Shown: positions 9,291 through 18,664 of the stretch, piece after piece
How positions within the stretch are numbered: the first letter of the stretch is position 1
Layout of the letters: each line of letters opens with the position of its first letter
Origin: an uncultured Bacteroidales bacterium
GTDB taxonomy: Bacteria > Bacteroidota > Bacteroidia > Bacteroidales > WCHB1-69
Length of the DNA stretch: 64,000 nt
NCBI GenBank assembly: GCA_905233585.1
Contig: CAJOFD010000005.1
Location: 32,647 to 96,646 of the forward strand
Direction of reading: 5' to 3'
Translations under genes and position numbers: made by a program
The notes under the pieces: generated by a model
The model's database searches: none
What the model was told of the DNA's origin: nothing
The model's input: the letters and a program-made list of their open reading frames with translations, nothing else

Positions 9291-10092
9291 TTCAGCAAAG
9301 AATAATACAAAGGTAGTATGGATAACCGGCGCCTCATCGGGGATAGGCAAGGCAACGGCCTTGGCCTTCGCCGCCCAAGGGTACAGTCTCATACTTACCG
9401 CCTTGGAAGCCGATTGGCTGGAAACGGTAAAACAACAAGCCCTGCAATCGGGCAGCCCGCGTGTGGCGAGCCTTCCGTTTGATTTGTCGCGGCTGGAAGA
9501 ACTGCCAGCCTTGGCAGAAACGGCGTGGCAACAGTTCGGCAGGATAGACATTTTCTACAACAATGCCGGCATCAGCCAGCGGGGGACAACGGTTGATACC
9601 GAAATGCGGGTATTCAACAAGGTGATGGATATAGATTTTTATGCTCCCGTCATGTTATGCAAGACCATTTTGCCCAAAATGTTGGCACAGGGCGGGGGAC
9701 AATTGGCGGTAACGACCAGTATAGCGGGTAAGTTCGGTTTTCCTTTGCGCTCTGCCTATTGTTCGGCAAAGCATGCGCTCTATGGTTTTTACGAAACCAT
9801 ACAGGCGGAATATTATCAGCAAAACATAAGGGTAACCATCGTTTGTCCGGGACGTGTGCAGACCAATATTTCCGTCAATGCATTGGAAAAGGACGGTCAG
9901 AAACATGGCGTGATGGACAAAGGACAGGCAGGGGGCATTGCGGCAGAAAAAGCAGGCAGGCAAATCTGCAAAGCGATAATCAAACAAAAAAGAGAAGTCT
10001 TCATCGGAAGCAAAGAATTGATAATGGTATATCTCAAACGTTTCTTCCCGGGTCTGACGGCAAAAATCGCCAGAAACATTTCCAACATGTAA
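9283..10092 (+). CDS. SDR-family oxidoreductase
   Basis: WITGASSGIGKATA, NNAGIS, YCSAKHALYGF. Confidence 0.9.
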   Translation: MNSSAKNNTKVVWITGASSGIGKATALAFAAQGYSLILTALEADWLETVKQQALQSGSPRVASLPFDLSRLEELPALAETAWQQFGRIDIFYNNAGISQRGTTVDTEMRVFNKVMDIDFYAPVMLCKTILPKMLAQGGGQLAVTTSIAGKFGFPLRSAYCSAKHALYGFYETIQAEYYQQNIRVTIVCPGRVQTNISVNALEKDGQKHGVMDKGQAGGIAAEKAGRQICKAIIKQKREVFIGSKELIMVYLKRFFPGLTAKIARNISNM

Positions 10093-10146
10093 GGGGAGAC
10101 GATACCATAATTTGTACGATATGCTAACAAAAGATATTTTTTCGAC

Positions 10147-11313
10147 ATGGGAATAAAGAAAAGAATAGCCATCTTGGGTTCGACGGGGAGTATCGGCAGG
10201 CAAACCTTGGCGGTTGTCGAAAACCACAGGGAAAGATTTTCAGTAGAAGTGCTCACCGCGCAGAACAATGCGGATTTGTTGATAGAACAAGCCGTCAAAT
10301 TTCAGCCCAATGCGGTAGTTATCACCAACGAAGCCCTCTATGGCAAGGTGCAGGAGGCATTGAACAAGTTTGACATTAAGGTTTTTGCCGGCAGGAGGTC
10401 ATTGCTGGACATTGTCAGCATGTCGTCCATCGATATGGTGGTGGTTGCCTTGGTAGGATTTGCCGGCTTGGAGCCCACCTACAACGCATTGGACGCCGGT
10501 AAGGTCGTCGCCTTGGCGAACAAAGAAACTTTGGTTGCCGGAGGTGAAATCATTATGCAAAAGGCACTTGAAAAAAAATCCTGTGTGCTGCCTGTGGACT
10601 CGGAGCACTCCGCTATTTTCCAATGTCTTGTCGGGGAGCATGACAACGAGATAGAACTGCTGACCTTGACGGCCTCAGGGGGTCCGTTCTTGGGAAAAAA
10701 CAAAAAAGAACTCTCCGCCGTAAGTCCGGCGCAAGCCTTGAAACACCCCAATTGGTCTATGGGCAACAAGGTTACCATCGATTCGGCGACATTGATGAAC
10801 AAAGGCTTGGAGATGATAGAAGCCCACTGGCTGTTCGGCGTTGTTCCGAGCAAAATACAAGTCATTGTTCACCCCCAAAGTATCGTCCACTCGCTGGTGC
10901 ATTTTTCGGACGGTGCCGTCAAAGCCCAAATGGGTCTTCCGGACATGAAACTTCCCATACAATATGCCCTGTCGTTTCCGCAGAGGCTGAGCATGCCGTA
11001 TCCGCACTTCACGTTCGCCGATTACGGGCAATTGGATTTTCTCGCTCCCGACACCGAGACCTTTGAGTGCCTTGGCATCGCCTACGAAGCCATCGCCCGA
11101 GGCGGGAATATGCCTTGCGTGATGAACGCCGCCAACGAAGAAGCCGTGTGGGCGTTCCTGCAAGAAAAAATCAAGTTCCTGGACATTCCTGTGGTCATCA
11201 AAAAAACTATGGATACGGTCAGTCGGGACAAAAGCGTGTCATTGGATATCTTGGCAGAGACCGATGACTGCGCAAGGATAAAAGCAAAAGAAATAATTGA
11301 AACCATAAATTAA
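10147..11313 (+). CDS. dxr: 1-deoxy-D-xylulose-5-phosphate reductoisomerase
   Basis: KRIAILGSTGSIGRQTLAVV, ANKETLVAGG, PVDSEHSAIFQCL, ATLMNKGLEMIEAHWLFG. Confidence 0.95.
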   Translation: MGIKKRIAILGSTGSIGRQTLAVVENHRERFSVEVLTAQNNADLLIEQAVKFQPNAVVITNEALYGKVQEALNKFDIKVFAGRRSLLDIVSMSSIDMVVVALVGFAGLEPTYNALDAGKVVALANKETLVAGGEIIMQKALEKKSCVLPVDSEHSAIFQCLVGEHDNEIELLTLTASGGPFLGKNKKELSAVSPAQALKHPNWSMGNKVTIDSATLMNKGLEMIEAHWLFGVVPSKIQVIVHPQSIVHSLVHFSDGAVKAQMGLPDMKLPIQYALSFPQRLSMPYPHFTFADYGQLDFLAPDTETFECLGIAYEAIARGGNMPCVMNAANEEAVWAFLQEKIKFLDIPVVIKKTMDTVSRDKSVSLDILAETDDCARIKAKEIIETIN

Positions 11314-11318
11314 GAGAT

Positions 11319-12779
11319 ATGAATATAGTTATTATGACAGCCCAATTGTTGCTGGGGTTGGCAATATTGGTTTTTGTCCATGAGACAGGACATTTTGTTG
11401 CGGCACGCATTTTCAAGGTGAGAGTGCCCAAGTTCTACTTGTTTTTCAACCCGAAATTTTCCATCGTGAAGTTCAAACGTATCAAGGGGAAGTGGCAGGT
11501 CAAGTTCTTTTCCGCCAATCTGCCCGACACGGAAGTCGTTACCAACGCCGACGGCAGCCCCGTCTTGGATGCGAAAGGCAAAAACAAATACAAGATGATA
11601 GATACGCAGTCATTGGACGATGACGACTGGCGGAAATACCCCGAAAACACCGAATACGGTATCGGCTGGCTGCCCTTGGGGGGCTATTGCCAAATCGCCG
11701 GCATGATAGACGAGACGCAGACGGTCGAAAATCTGTCCAGCGAACCCCAACCCTGGGAGTTCCGATTCAAACCGGCATGGCAGCGGCTCATTATTGTCTT
11801 GGCAGGTGTTATCGTCAATATGATAGTGGGGGTGTTGCTTTTCGCCATGGTTATCCGCTGTTACGAAAAGCAGTATATTCCCAACGCCGGGATTACCGAA
11901 GGGCTCTATGCCTTTGAGTCGGCAAAAAACATAGGCTTCGCAACGGGCGACAAAATCATCTCCATAGACGGGAAAAGCTACGAACGCTACAGCGATATCA
12001 AGCCCGCATTGATATTGGGCAATATGGCGCAGGTCGAGCGGGACGGTAAATTGATGGATATTGTATTGGGAGACCGCATTTATGATACGATGAAGGTTCA
12101 CATGAACACCTTTTTGGAACCGATGAACTTTCCTTTTGTCATAGATTCCGTCGTCAATCCCGATTTGGCATCAGGCAAACTCCAAAAGGGGGACAAACTG
12201 ATTGGGTTGAACGACAGGCAACTGGAATGTTACGGCACTTGGCAGGAATTTCATCTCGATTATGCCAACCAGCCTGTCACCTTGACCTATTTGAGGGACA
12301 ACGACACGCTAACGACCACCGCCGTCTTGGACAGCAACGGTCTGCTGGGCGTTTTTTGTACCATGCCTGACTTTAAGATGGCAACATATTCGATAGGACA
12401 GTCCTTTGTCTATGGTTGGAAAGACGCGATGAACAATTTGAGGCTCAACATATCGGGTTTGGGCAAATTGTTGTCGGGACAAGAGAAAGCCTCGTCGCTT
12501 TCGGGACCTATCGGCATAGCGCAAATATACGGCAACGTGTGGAATTGGGGCAGGTTCTGGTACATTACGGGACTGTTGTCCGTCATTTTGGCTTTTATGA
12601 ACGTACTGCCGATACCGGGGCTGGACGGCGGACATGCTATCTTTACATTAATAGAGCTATTGACCGGACGGAAGGTGTCGGATAACGTTATCCAAGCCGC
12701 CCAAACAGTCGGAATGATAATATTGTTATTATTAATGATATTTGTTTTCGGAAACGACATTCTAAAATTATTTCACTAA
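11319..12779 (+). CDS. rseP: RIP metalloprotease RseP
   Basis: VFVHETGHFVAARIF (HExxH-type), PDZ region, NVLPIPGLDGGHAIF. Confidence 0.92.
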   Translation: MNIVIMTAQLLLGLAILVFVHETGHFVAARIFKVRVPKFYLFFNPKFSIVKFKRIKGKWQVKFFSANLPDTEVVTNADGSPVLDAKGKNKYKMIDTQSLDDDDWRKYPENTEYGIGWLPLGGYCQIAGMIDETQTVENLSSEPQPWEFRFKPAWQRLIIVLAGVIVNMIVGVLLFAMVIRCYEKQYIPNAGITEGLYAFESAKNIGFATGDKIISIDGKSYERYSDIKPALILGNMAQVERDGKLMDIVLGDRIYDTMKVHMNTFLEPMNFPFVIDSVVNPDLASGKLQKGDKLIGLNDRQLECYGTWQEFHLDYANQPVTLTYLRDNDTLTTTAVLDSNGLLGVFCTMPDFKMATYSIGQSFVYGWKDAMNNLRLNISGLGKLLSGQEKASSLSGPIGIAQIYGNVWNWGRFWYITGLLSVILAFMNVLPIPGLDGGHAIFTLIELLTGRKVSDNVIQAAQTVGMIILLLLMIFVFGNDILKLFH

Positions 12780-12802
12780 ACATGTTTCCTTGAACAAATC
12801 GG

Positions 12803-12836
12803 AACACCCTCACTGAAAAGTGAGGGTGTTTTGTTT
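12803..12836. terminator. Intrinsic terminator after rseP (convergent with rlmN)
   Basis: AACACCCTCACT-GAAA-AGTGAGGGTGTT, 12-bp stem with GAAA tetraloop and T-rich tail. Confidence 0.85.
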
Positions 12837-12858
12837 TATTTAGGTATCAACAAATATG

Positions 12859-13902
12859 TTATCTGTTACCGTTGTGCTGCTTGCTGACCAATTGTCCGCA
12901 TGCGGCGGCGATGTCCTGACCCTTGCTTTGACGAACATAGACGAGCATGTTCTTACTCTCCAATAATTCGGCAAAGGCTTGTTGCCGTTCTTTTGTTGTC
13001 GGCTCAAATGCGGAAAGAGGGTGTGGGTTGTAGTTTATCAAATTGATTTTGACGGGGAAATTTCTGCACAGCGCAGCCAACTTCTGGGCGTCATCGGTGC
13101 TGTCGTTGATATTTTTGAGTAACAAATACTCAATGGTGATACGTTGTCCTGTCGTTTTGTGGTAGTCCTTCAAGGCGGCAACAAGTTCGGAAATAGAATA
13201 TCTCTCCGCAACGGGCATAATGGTTTTCCTTTTTTCCGCATCTGCCGCATGAAGCGATATTGCGAGACCTATATTCGGCTGCAGGACAGCCAAACGGGAC
13301 AATTTGGTGCTAATGCCAGCTGTAGAAAGCGTAATACGGCTCGGAGACATCTCCATGCCATCTTTTCCTGTTATTATATCAATGGCTTTACTCACATTGT
13401 CAAGATTGAGTAGTGGTTCTCCCATGCCCATAATGACGATATTTGACAGATGTGTGCCATAATTCGTTTTAGATAGTTCATTAGCCAAGAACACCTGCTG
13501 ATAGATTTCATCGGCATGGAGGTTTCTCTTAAAACCCATAGACCCCGTTGCACAGAATCTGCAACCCAATGCACAGCCGACCTGCGACGAAATGCACACC
13601 GTTGTACGCTGCTTTGACGGAATGAGAACCATTTCTATCTGCTGACGGTCGAATAATCGCAAAATATATTTGCGGCTGCCGTCCTGACTGACATGTTCCT
13701 GTTCAACAGAAAGGCTCCTTATATAGAAATTGGCTTCCAAAATGCTCCGCAAGGCTGCCGAAAGATTGGTCATGGCAGCAAAATCAGACACATTCTTCTG
13801 CCAAATCCATTGGTATATTTGTTTGGCTCTAAAAGATTTTTCATTGTTTGCTATTAAAAAATCACTTATCTCTGAAATACTTAAATCGTTAATTGCCTTC
13901 AT
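12859..13902 (-). CDS. rlmN: 23S rRNA (adenine(2503)-C(2))-methyltransferase RlmN
   Basis: GCALGCRFCATGSMGFKRNL, NIVIMGMGEPLLN; ATG 13902 preferred over the TTG in the upstream simple repeat. Confidence 0.93.
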   Translation of the reverse strand: MKAINDLSISEISDFLIANNEKSFRAKQIYQWIWQKNVSDFAAMTNLSAALRSILEANFYIRSLSVEQEHVSQDGSRKYILRLFDRQQIEMVLIPSKQRTTVCISSQVGCALGCRFCATGSMGFKRNLHADEIYQQVFLANELSKTNYGTHLSNIVIMGMGEPLLNLDNVSKAIDIITGKDGMEMSPSRITLSTAGISTKLSRLAVLQPNIGLAISLHAADAEKRKTIMPVAERYSISELVAALKDYHKTTGQRITIEYLLLKNINDSTDDAQKLAALCRNFPVKINLINYNPHPLSAFEPTTKERQQAFAELLESKNMLVYVRQSKGQDIAAACGQLVSKQHNGNR

Positions 13903-14035
13903 ACGCTCACCTCTCAACTTTCAATTATCAAATTTAAATTATCACCTCTCATTTCTCACCTCTCAATTCTCAACTATCAATTCTTACCTCTCAATTCTCA
14001 ACTCTCAACTCTCAAATATTAATTCTCAGTTTTCA
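13903..14035. repeat. Degenerate simple repeat (CTCTCAATTCTCAACT type)
   Basis: Repeated CTCTCAA/TTCTCAA/CACCTCTCA words; related tracts at 15279-15310, 41235-41312 and 43746-43790. Confidence 0.8.
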
Positions 14036-14799
14036 ACTTCGTTTCCGCTGTTATCATCTTCTTCTTGTTGGTCATCATTATTATTTGAATAATTGTATGA
14101 TTTGCGCTCGAAGATATTCACATAATAATTAATGGTGTTATTCCAATTGTTAATGAAATTGGTGTATGATTCCGCGTGTGTAAAACGTTCTGCTGCTTCA
14201 ACATATGAAAGAATTTCATCATATATATTATCTATGACGAGCCTTGCATTTCGGAGAGCTCCTTTCTGCTTGAGCCCTTTTTCAGTATTTCTCTGGTCAA
14301 TGAGTACTGCAAAATACATATTCTTTTCCTTTAATGTTTGCACAAGTGCCATAATGTTCAATTTAGTAAGATGTGTCTGCATGGTAGGGGATTGCAGGTC
14401 TTCTATTAGATTGCGTATGCGGCTTGTTTGCTCGTCCTTTTGCTGCTGGTTGTCTATTTTATAATTATTAAGGACACTTTTCAATTTCTTTGCAGATGAT
14501 TGTTCAGATGAATAGACGCCATTATTTGACCAAGCATTGATGATATTTCTAATGCATGAATAAATCATATCTCTTTCGTTATCTGTCTGATTGATAATTT
14601 GTGTCAAATCGCTTCCTTTTGAAAGTTTGTAGCAACGGTTTTCTTCATTATAGGCTTCGTTGAAAGATGAAAAATAATTTTCAAGTTCTTCATTGCCTGT
14701 TGTATCTATTGCGGACATTTTTTCTTTGAACAGATACATAAATTCGATATGCAATCCGTTAGTAAGTTTTACTTTGTCTAATTTGATAAACTTTCCCAT
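14026..14799 (-). CDS. DUF6261-like hypothetical protein, copy 1
   Basis: Paralogous to 42632-43501 (NERD..YS.IRNI..AWSN, KQ.GALRNAR..ID..YD, NFIN.WN..I); acidic Asn/Asp/Glu-rich C-terminus; family name from memory. Confidence 0.75.
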   Translation of the reverse strand: MGKFIKLDKVKLTNGLHIEFMYLFKEKMSAIDTTGNEELENYFSSFNEAYNEENRCYKLSKGSDLTQIINQTDNERDMIYSCIRNIINAWSNNGVYSSEQSSAKKLKSVLNNYKIDNQQQKDEQTSRIRNLIEDLQSPTMQTHLTKLNIMALVQTLKEKNMYFAVLIDQRNTEKGLKQKGALRNARLVIDNIYDEILSYVEAAERFTHAESYTNFINNWNNTINYYVNIFERKSYNYSNNNDDQQEEDDNSGNEVEN

Positions 14800-14845
14800 G
14801 ATAAAATTGATTTTAAATTTATTTACAATTATATGATTTCAACCC

Positions 14846-14855
14846 TGCAAAGATA
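14846..14855 (-). promoter_or_regulatory. -7 promoter box of DUF6261-like copy 1
   Basis: TATCTTTGCA on the minus strand between repeat array and gene. Confidence 0.65.
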
Positions 14856-14874
14856 CCATTTTTTTTCATATAAT

Positions 14875-15160
14875 TCTTGCGGAACTATCCGAAAATACTA
14901 CTTTTTACAAAATCATATTTGCAGAACACTCCGCAAGTACCAATTTTACAAAAATACATTTGCGGAATACTCCGCAAGTACTATTTTTTACAAAAATACA
15001 TTTGCGGAACTCTCCGCAAGTACAAATTTTACAAAAATATACTTGCGGAACTCTCCGCAAGAACTACTTTTTACAAAAATATATTTGCGGAACACTCCGC
15101 AAGCACTACTTTTTATAAAAATACATTTGCGGAATACTCCGCAAGTACAAATTTTTAGAA
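14875..15160. repeat. Tandem palindrome array 1, about 7 units of 41-43 bp
   Basis: Units such as TTTGCGGAACACTCCGCAAGTACTACTTTTTACAAAAATACA; TTGCGGA-NNNN-TCCGCAA palindrome (7-4-7). Confidence 0.92.
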
Positions 15161-15228
15161 AATGTTTCTCACCGCGAAACCTCTTTCATTGTAAAACTTT
15201 ATTTGTGGTTATCAAAGAAAGTTTTGTA
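15151..15228. repeat. Partial copy of shared intergenic element (TTTTTAGAAAATGTTTCTCACCGCGAAACC...)
   Basis: Near-identical to 15534-15613 and 41747-41821. Confidence 0.88.
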
Positions 15229-15354
15229 TAAATCTTACAAATGCTTATAAAATTAGAATTTATATTTGCGAGAAAGAAAATTGAGAATTGATAAATGAGA
15301 AATGATAGGTAGAACTTAATCTTTTCCATATTGATGACAAACGTAGAGAAAAGA

Positions 15355-15613
15355 ATGCGGTTTAGAAATATTTTCGTATAAAAATGTGAAACTTGGAGCG
15401 TAAAAAAACTGCCCGGGAAAATGGGATGACAAGTTCAATAGTATGTTGATTTGAAAAACAGTATTTGCATTACAAATCTACACGCCTATGAAACAAATAA
15501 TGGTGTTGCAGTTTTAGCGAGAAGTTTCCCTATTTTTAGAAAATGTTTCTCACCGCGAAACCCCTTTCTTTGCAAAACTTTCTTTGGGGTTATCAAAGAA
15601 AGTTGTATATAAA
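15355..15613. repeat. Shared inverted-repeat intergenic element, copy 1
   Basis: GAAACTT...AAACTGC / GCAGTTTTAGCGAGAAGTTTC ends at 15388-15528; homologous to 41569-41821. Confidence 0.85.
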
Positions 15614-15640
15614 AATCGTATACATTCAATGTTTCCTTAC

Positions 15641-15680
15641 AAAAAAAGAGACGTAGCTTGCTACGTCTCCAAAAAAATAT
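15641..15680 (-). terminator. Intrinsic terminator downstream of the minus-strand 17629-15799 gene cluster
   Basis: Minus strand: GGAGACGTAGC-AA-GCTACGTCTC then T7. Confidence 0.8.
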
Positions 15681-15798
15681 GACATAAACATATAAAAATA
15701 TAAATAATTATATTAACCAAACCTAACTGCCAATATGTAGATTCGTTCCATAATACATATTTGCAAAAAATTATTTATCATATATATTCTCTTTGCTT

Positions 15799-16404
15799 TC
15801 ATTTCTCATTTTCCGATGCTTTCAACTCCACTCTTACGGTGTTTGAATAATGTACTTTTTGGTTTAAATCGACGGTGGCTATGCGATAATAATATGTTTT
15901 TGGGGCTTGCAATCCATTTATCGGCAGATGATTTTTTTTGACAGGCAGCCCTTTGTAACCGTTTACAGGCTGTTGGAAAAGACTGTCGCATGCCAAATAA
16001 AAATAGTAGTCAAAAGATTTGAAATTCCGTTGCCATCTGGCGACGAATGACTGTTTCTCGGGTTTGATTTTGGGCGACAATGCCAGCGGTGGTGTCAGCA
16101 GGCAGTAACTCACCTGACCGCTATGAACGTTTTGGCGGAATTGATACGCACGGATATAAATGCTGTAAACGCTTCCGGGCTTGATATTTTCGTTCAGCAC
16201 TATGCCGGGAACGCCGGTATAATAAGGTATCTGTTTTTTGTTGATAACGACAACTTCGTAGCCGTCAGCCTGAGGCACGCTATCCCACGTTAGGGATATG
16301 GCGGTGGGAGTCGCTCCAACTTTTTGTATCTGTGGAGTAGGGATTTGGGCAAAATTTTTGCAGGTAATCATCACGAGAAACAATGCGGCAAGGTATTTTT
16401 TCAT
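15799..16404 (-). CDS. Fibronectin type III-like hypothetical protein, signal peptide
   Basis: PTAISLTWDSVPQADGYEVVV and second FnIII-like repeat. Confidence 0.7.
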   Translation of the reverse strand: MKKYLAALFLVMITCKNFAQIPTPQIQKVGATPTAISLTWDSVPQADGYEVVVINKKQIPYYTGVPGIVLNENIKPGSVYSIYIRAYQFRQNVHSGQVSYCLLTPPLALSPKIKPEKQSFVARWQRNFKSFDYYFYLACDSLFQQPVNGYKGLPVKKNHLPINGLQAPKTYYYRIATVDLNQKVHYSNTVRVELKASENEK

Positions 16405-16410
16405 CAGAGT

Positions 16411-16782
16411 TTAGTCTTTAAAGACAAAGTAAACGGCCAACACTATCAGGACAAACGCCAGCAGATGATTCCATTTGAGGCTGGTGTTGCGGAACACCAA
16501 CAACGAAAACAAGACGAATACCGTCAGGGAAATCACCTCTTGAATAACCTTCAATTGTATGATATTGAACGGTCCTCCGTTCGATTCGAAGCCAATGCGG
16601 TTGGCGGGTACTTGCAGACAATATTCAAAAAAGGCTATCGCCCAACTAAAAACGATGATACCTATCAAGGGCAGGGACGAAAACCAGTCAAACTCCCGTA
16701 ATTTAAGATGTCCGTACCACGCAAATGTCATAAAAACATTGGCAACAATGAGCAATAATATTGTCGCTAAACCTTTATTCAT
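16411..16782 (-). CDS. DMT-family (DUF486) membrane protein
   Basis: FMTFAWYGHLK...WAIAFFEYCLQVPANRIGF...QLKVIQEVISLTVF. Confidence 0.88.
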   Translation of the reverse strand: MNKGLATILLLIVANVFMTFAWYGHLKLREFDWFSSLPLIGIIVFSWAIAFFEYCLQVPANRIGFESNGGPFNIIQLKVIQEVISLTVFVLFSLLVFRNTSLKWNHLLAFVLIVLAVYFVFKD

Positions 16783-17629
16783 GATGTTGATAATATGAAA
16801 TTAAACCTTCGATGGGATTTTGTATGATTGTAGTGATGTTCACATTCAATTCCCTGCCGACTGCCCGCAATTGTTTTTCAAAAACATAGGCGATTGACCC
16901 GATGAAACCGATAGGGTAGTCTTGTACCTCTTCAAATTGGAACACCTGTTCGCGGAAAAAGTCCCGGAAGCAATCTTTCAGCAAGTTGTCTATATACGGA
17001 TGATTGTTGTTTTCCCGCAGAAAGTGTGAATATGAAGCGAAGTAAGCACCCATCTTTGGTGCTTGATACATTTCATAGACAATATCGGAAGGTGTTTTTT
17101 GATTTTCGGCATAAAATTTCTCCGTCAAATCTTTCGGTGTCTTTCCTTTTAATAAATTTTGGATAAACTTCATTCCCAAATAGGTTCCGCTGCCTTCATC
17201 GCCCAAAACATAACCTAACGACAGTATATTTTTTACGATGGATTTTCCGTCATAAATGCAAGAATTAGAACCAGTTCCGAGTATGCAGACGCACATTTTA
17301 TCCCCCTGAGAAATCGATATTGCAGCGCCGAGCATATCATGGTCGGCAATAATCGCTGCATTTGGACTTATCAGCCTTAATATTTTTTGCATGATGGTCT
17401 GTTTGGGGAGGGTGGAGCAGCCTGCACCATAAAAGTATATCTTGGGGATACTTTGTATTTTATGTTCTTTCAAAACCGGAATAACTTCAGTGGTAATGAT
17501 TTTGTTTATCTCTCCTTCTGAAAGATAACTGACATTTATTCCGCTTGTACGGAATTGCAACACCTGATTTTTGTCATCTATATAAGCCCAATCTGTTCCT
17601 GTGGCTCCGCTATCAGCAATTAGTTTCAT
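16775..17629 (-). CDS. BadF/BadG-type ATPase, N-acetylglucosamine kinase-like
   Basis: LIADSGATGTDWAYID, ILGTGSNSCIYDG, YVLGDEGSGTYLG. Confidence 0.85.
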   Translation of the reverse strand: MKLIADSGATGTDWAYIDDKNQVLQFRTSGINVSYLSEGEINKIITTEVIPVLKEHKIQSIPKIYFYGAGCSTLPKQTIMQKILRLISPNAAIIADHDMLGAAISISQGDKMCVCILGTGSNSCIYDGKSIVKNILSLGYVLGDEGSGTYLGMKFIQNLLKGKTPKDLTEKFYAENQKTPSDIVYEMYQAPKMGAYFASYSHFLRENNNHPYIDNLLKDCFRDFFREQVFQFEEVQDYPIGFIGSIAYVFEKQLRAVGRELNVNITTIIQNPIEGLISYYQHHE

Positions 17630-17694
17630 CTGTTATTTTATTATTTTGTACAAAAGTACCAAAAAATATAATACCAAAGCGACAATTGCATCAA

Positions 17695-17772
17695 TTTACA
17701 TGTAAAAAATCATGTGAAATTGTATGTAAACAATGTAAAGTAAAATAAAATTTACATGTAAATATATGTAAA
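17695..17772. promoter_or_regulatory. Cluster of TTTACATGTAAA palindromes and ATGTAAAC half-sites
   Basis: Perfect 12-bp palindromes at 17695-17706 and 17751-17762, half-sites between and after. Confidence 0.5.
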
Positions 17773-18094
17773 CTTTTTAAAATAAAAGTAAATCAACGGG
17801 GTAAAAACTGAGTAATTGTGTTGTGGACGCTAAAAATTATTTATTTTCAATAAATTTATTATATTAAAGTATATAAAAACAATATTTTAATTAAAAAATA
17901 CACATAAATACTTTAATAAATTTATGTGAATATAATACTTTTATTCAACTTATTTTAATGTTTTATATAAATATCAGAATAATAGTATTTTATGTTATTT
18001 AAATAAACTAAAACTTTAATAATTTTGCGTTAAATTGTATGTTTTTACATTTTGTAAATTTTGTGAATTTTATTTTGGATAAAAAATAAAGTTG

Positions 18095-18104
18095 TATCTT
18101 TGCA
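18095..18104 (+). promoter_or_regulatory. -7 promoter box of the HTH gene
   Basis: TATCTTTGCA; the ORF-track TTG start falls inside it. Confidence 0.7.
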
Positions 18105-18129
18105 AAGTGTAAATTTAATTTTTGCAGAG

Positions 18130-18573
18130 ATGAAAGACAGATTAAAAAAATTTATTGCGGAGATGGGAATAAATCAGGGTGATTTTGCCAAGCAGATTGG
18201 TATCTCCTCCTCCCTATTGAGTTTTATTTTGAATGGGCAGAGAAATATTAATGATAATATTTTATCGGCTATCTTGTTGGCCAATCCGAATCTAAATCCC
18301 AAGTGGTTGATGGATGGTGAAGGTGAAATGTTTTTAACAGCATTACTTCCTGAAGATTATGACGACAAGCAATTGCAGTTGTTTGAAGACAAAGATGAAG
18401 AACCGATAGAAACAACTCCCAAAGTTGAACCGGAATATGTCATACCAGAATCAAATATTCCGAAGCAAGATTCAGTTTCAACTCCGGAATCGCATTCTCA
18501 AGGACATAAAAAAATAAAAAAGATAGTGTTTTTCTATGAGGATAAGACATTTGCAGAATATTATCCCGAATAA
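18130..18573 (+). CDS. XRE-family helix-turn-helix protein
   Basis: MKDRLKKFIAEMGINQGDFAKQIGISSSLLSFILNGQRNIND...WLMDGEGEMF. Confidence 0.85.
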   Translation: MKDRLKKFIAEMGINQGDFAKQIGISSSLLSFILNGQRNINDNILSAILLANPNLNPKWLMDGEGEMFLTALLPEDYDDKQLQLFEDKDEEPIETTPKVEPEYVIPESNIPKQDSVSTPESHSQGHKKIKKIVFFYEDKTFAEYYPE

Positions 18574-18627
18574 AAGAATATTGAAAAAAAATATATTATT
18601 TTCTTTCATTTGCATAAAAATAAATGC

Positions 18628-18637
18628 TATCTTTGCA
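18628..18637 (+). promoter_or_regulatory. -7 promoter box of the TonB-like gene
   Basis: TATCTTTGCA with upstream TTTG at 18609. Confidence 0.65.
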
Positions 18638-18664
18638 CGTGAAAAATTAATATAATAATTGTAT

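Noticed and set aside
9655-10298. Antisense ORFs over SDR/dxr and similar ones at 10675-11163, 11610-12101, 38585-39295, 40395-40862
   Set aside because: All overlap strongly supported genes in the GC-richer blocks; no recognisable domains.
14833-15231. ORFs (14833-15231, 14877-15158) across array 1
   Set aside because: Same artefact of a near-42-bp repeat; overlapping frames encode unrelated repeats.
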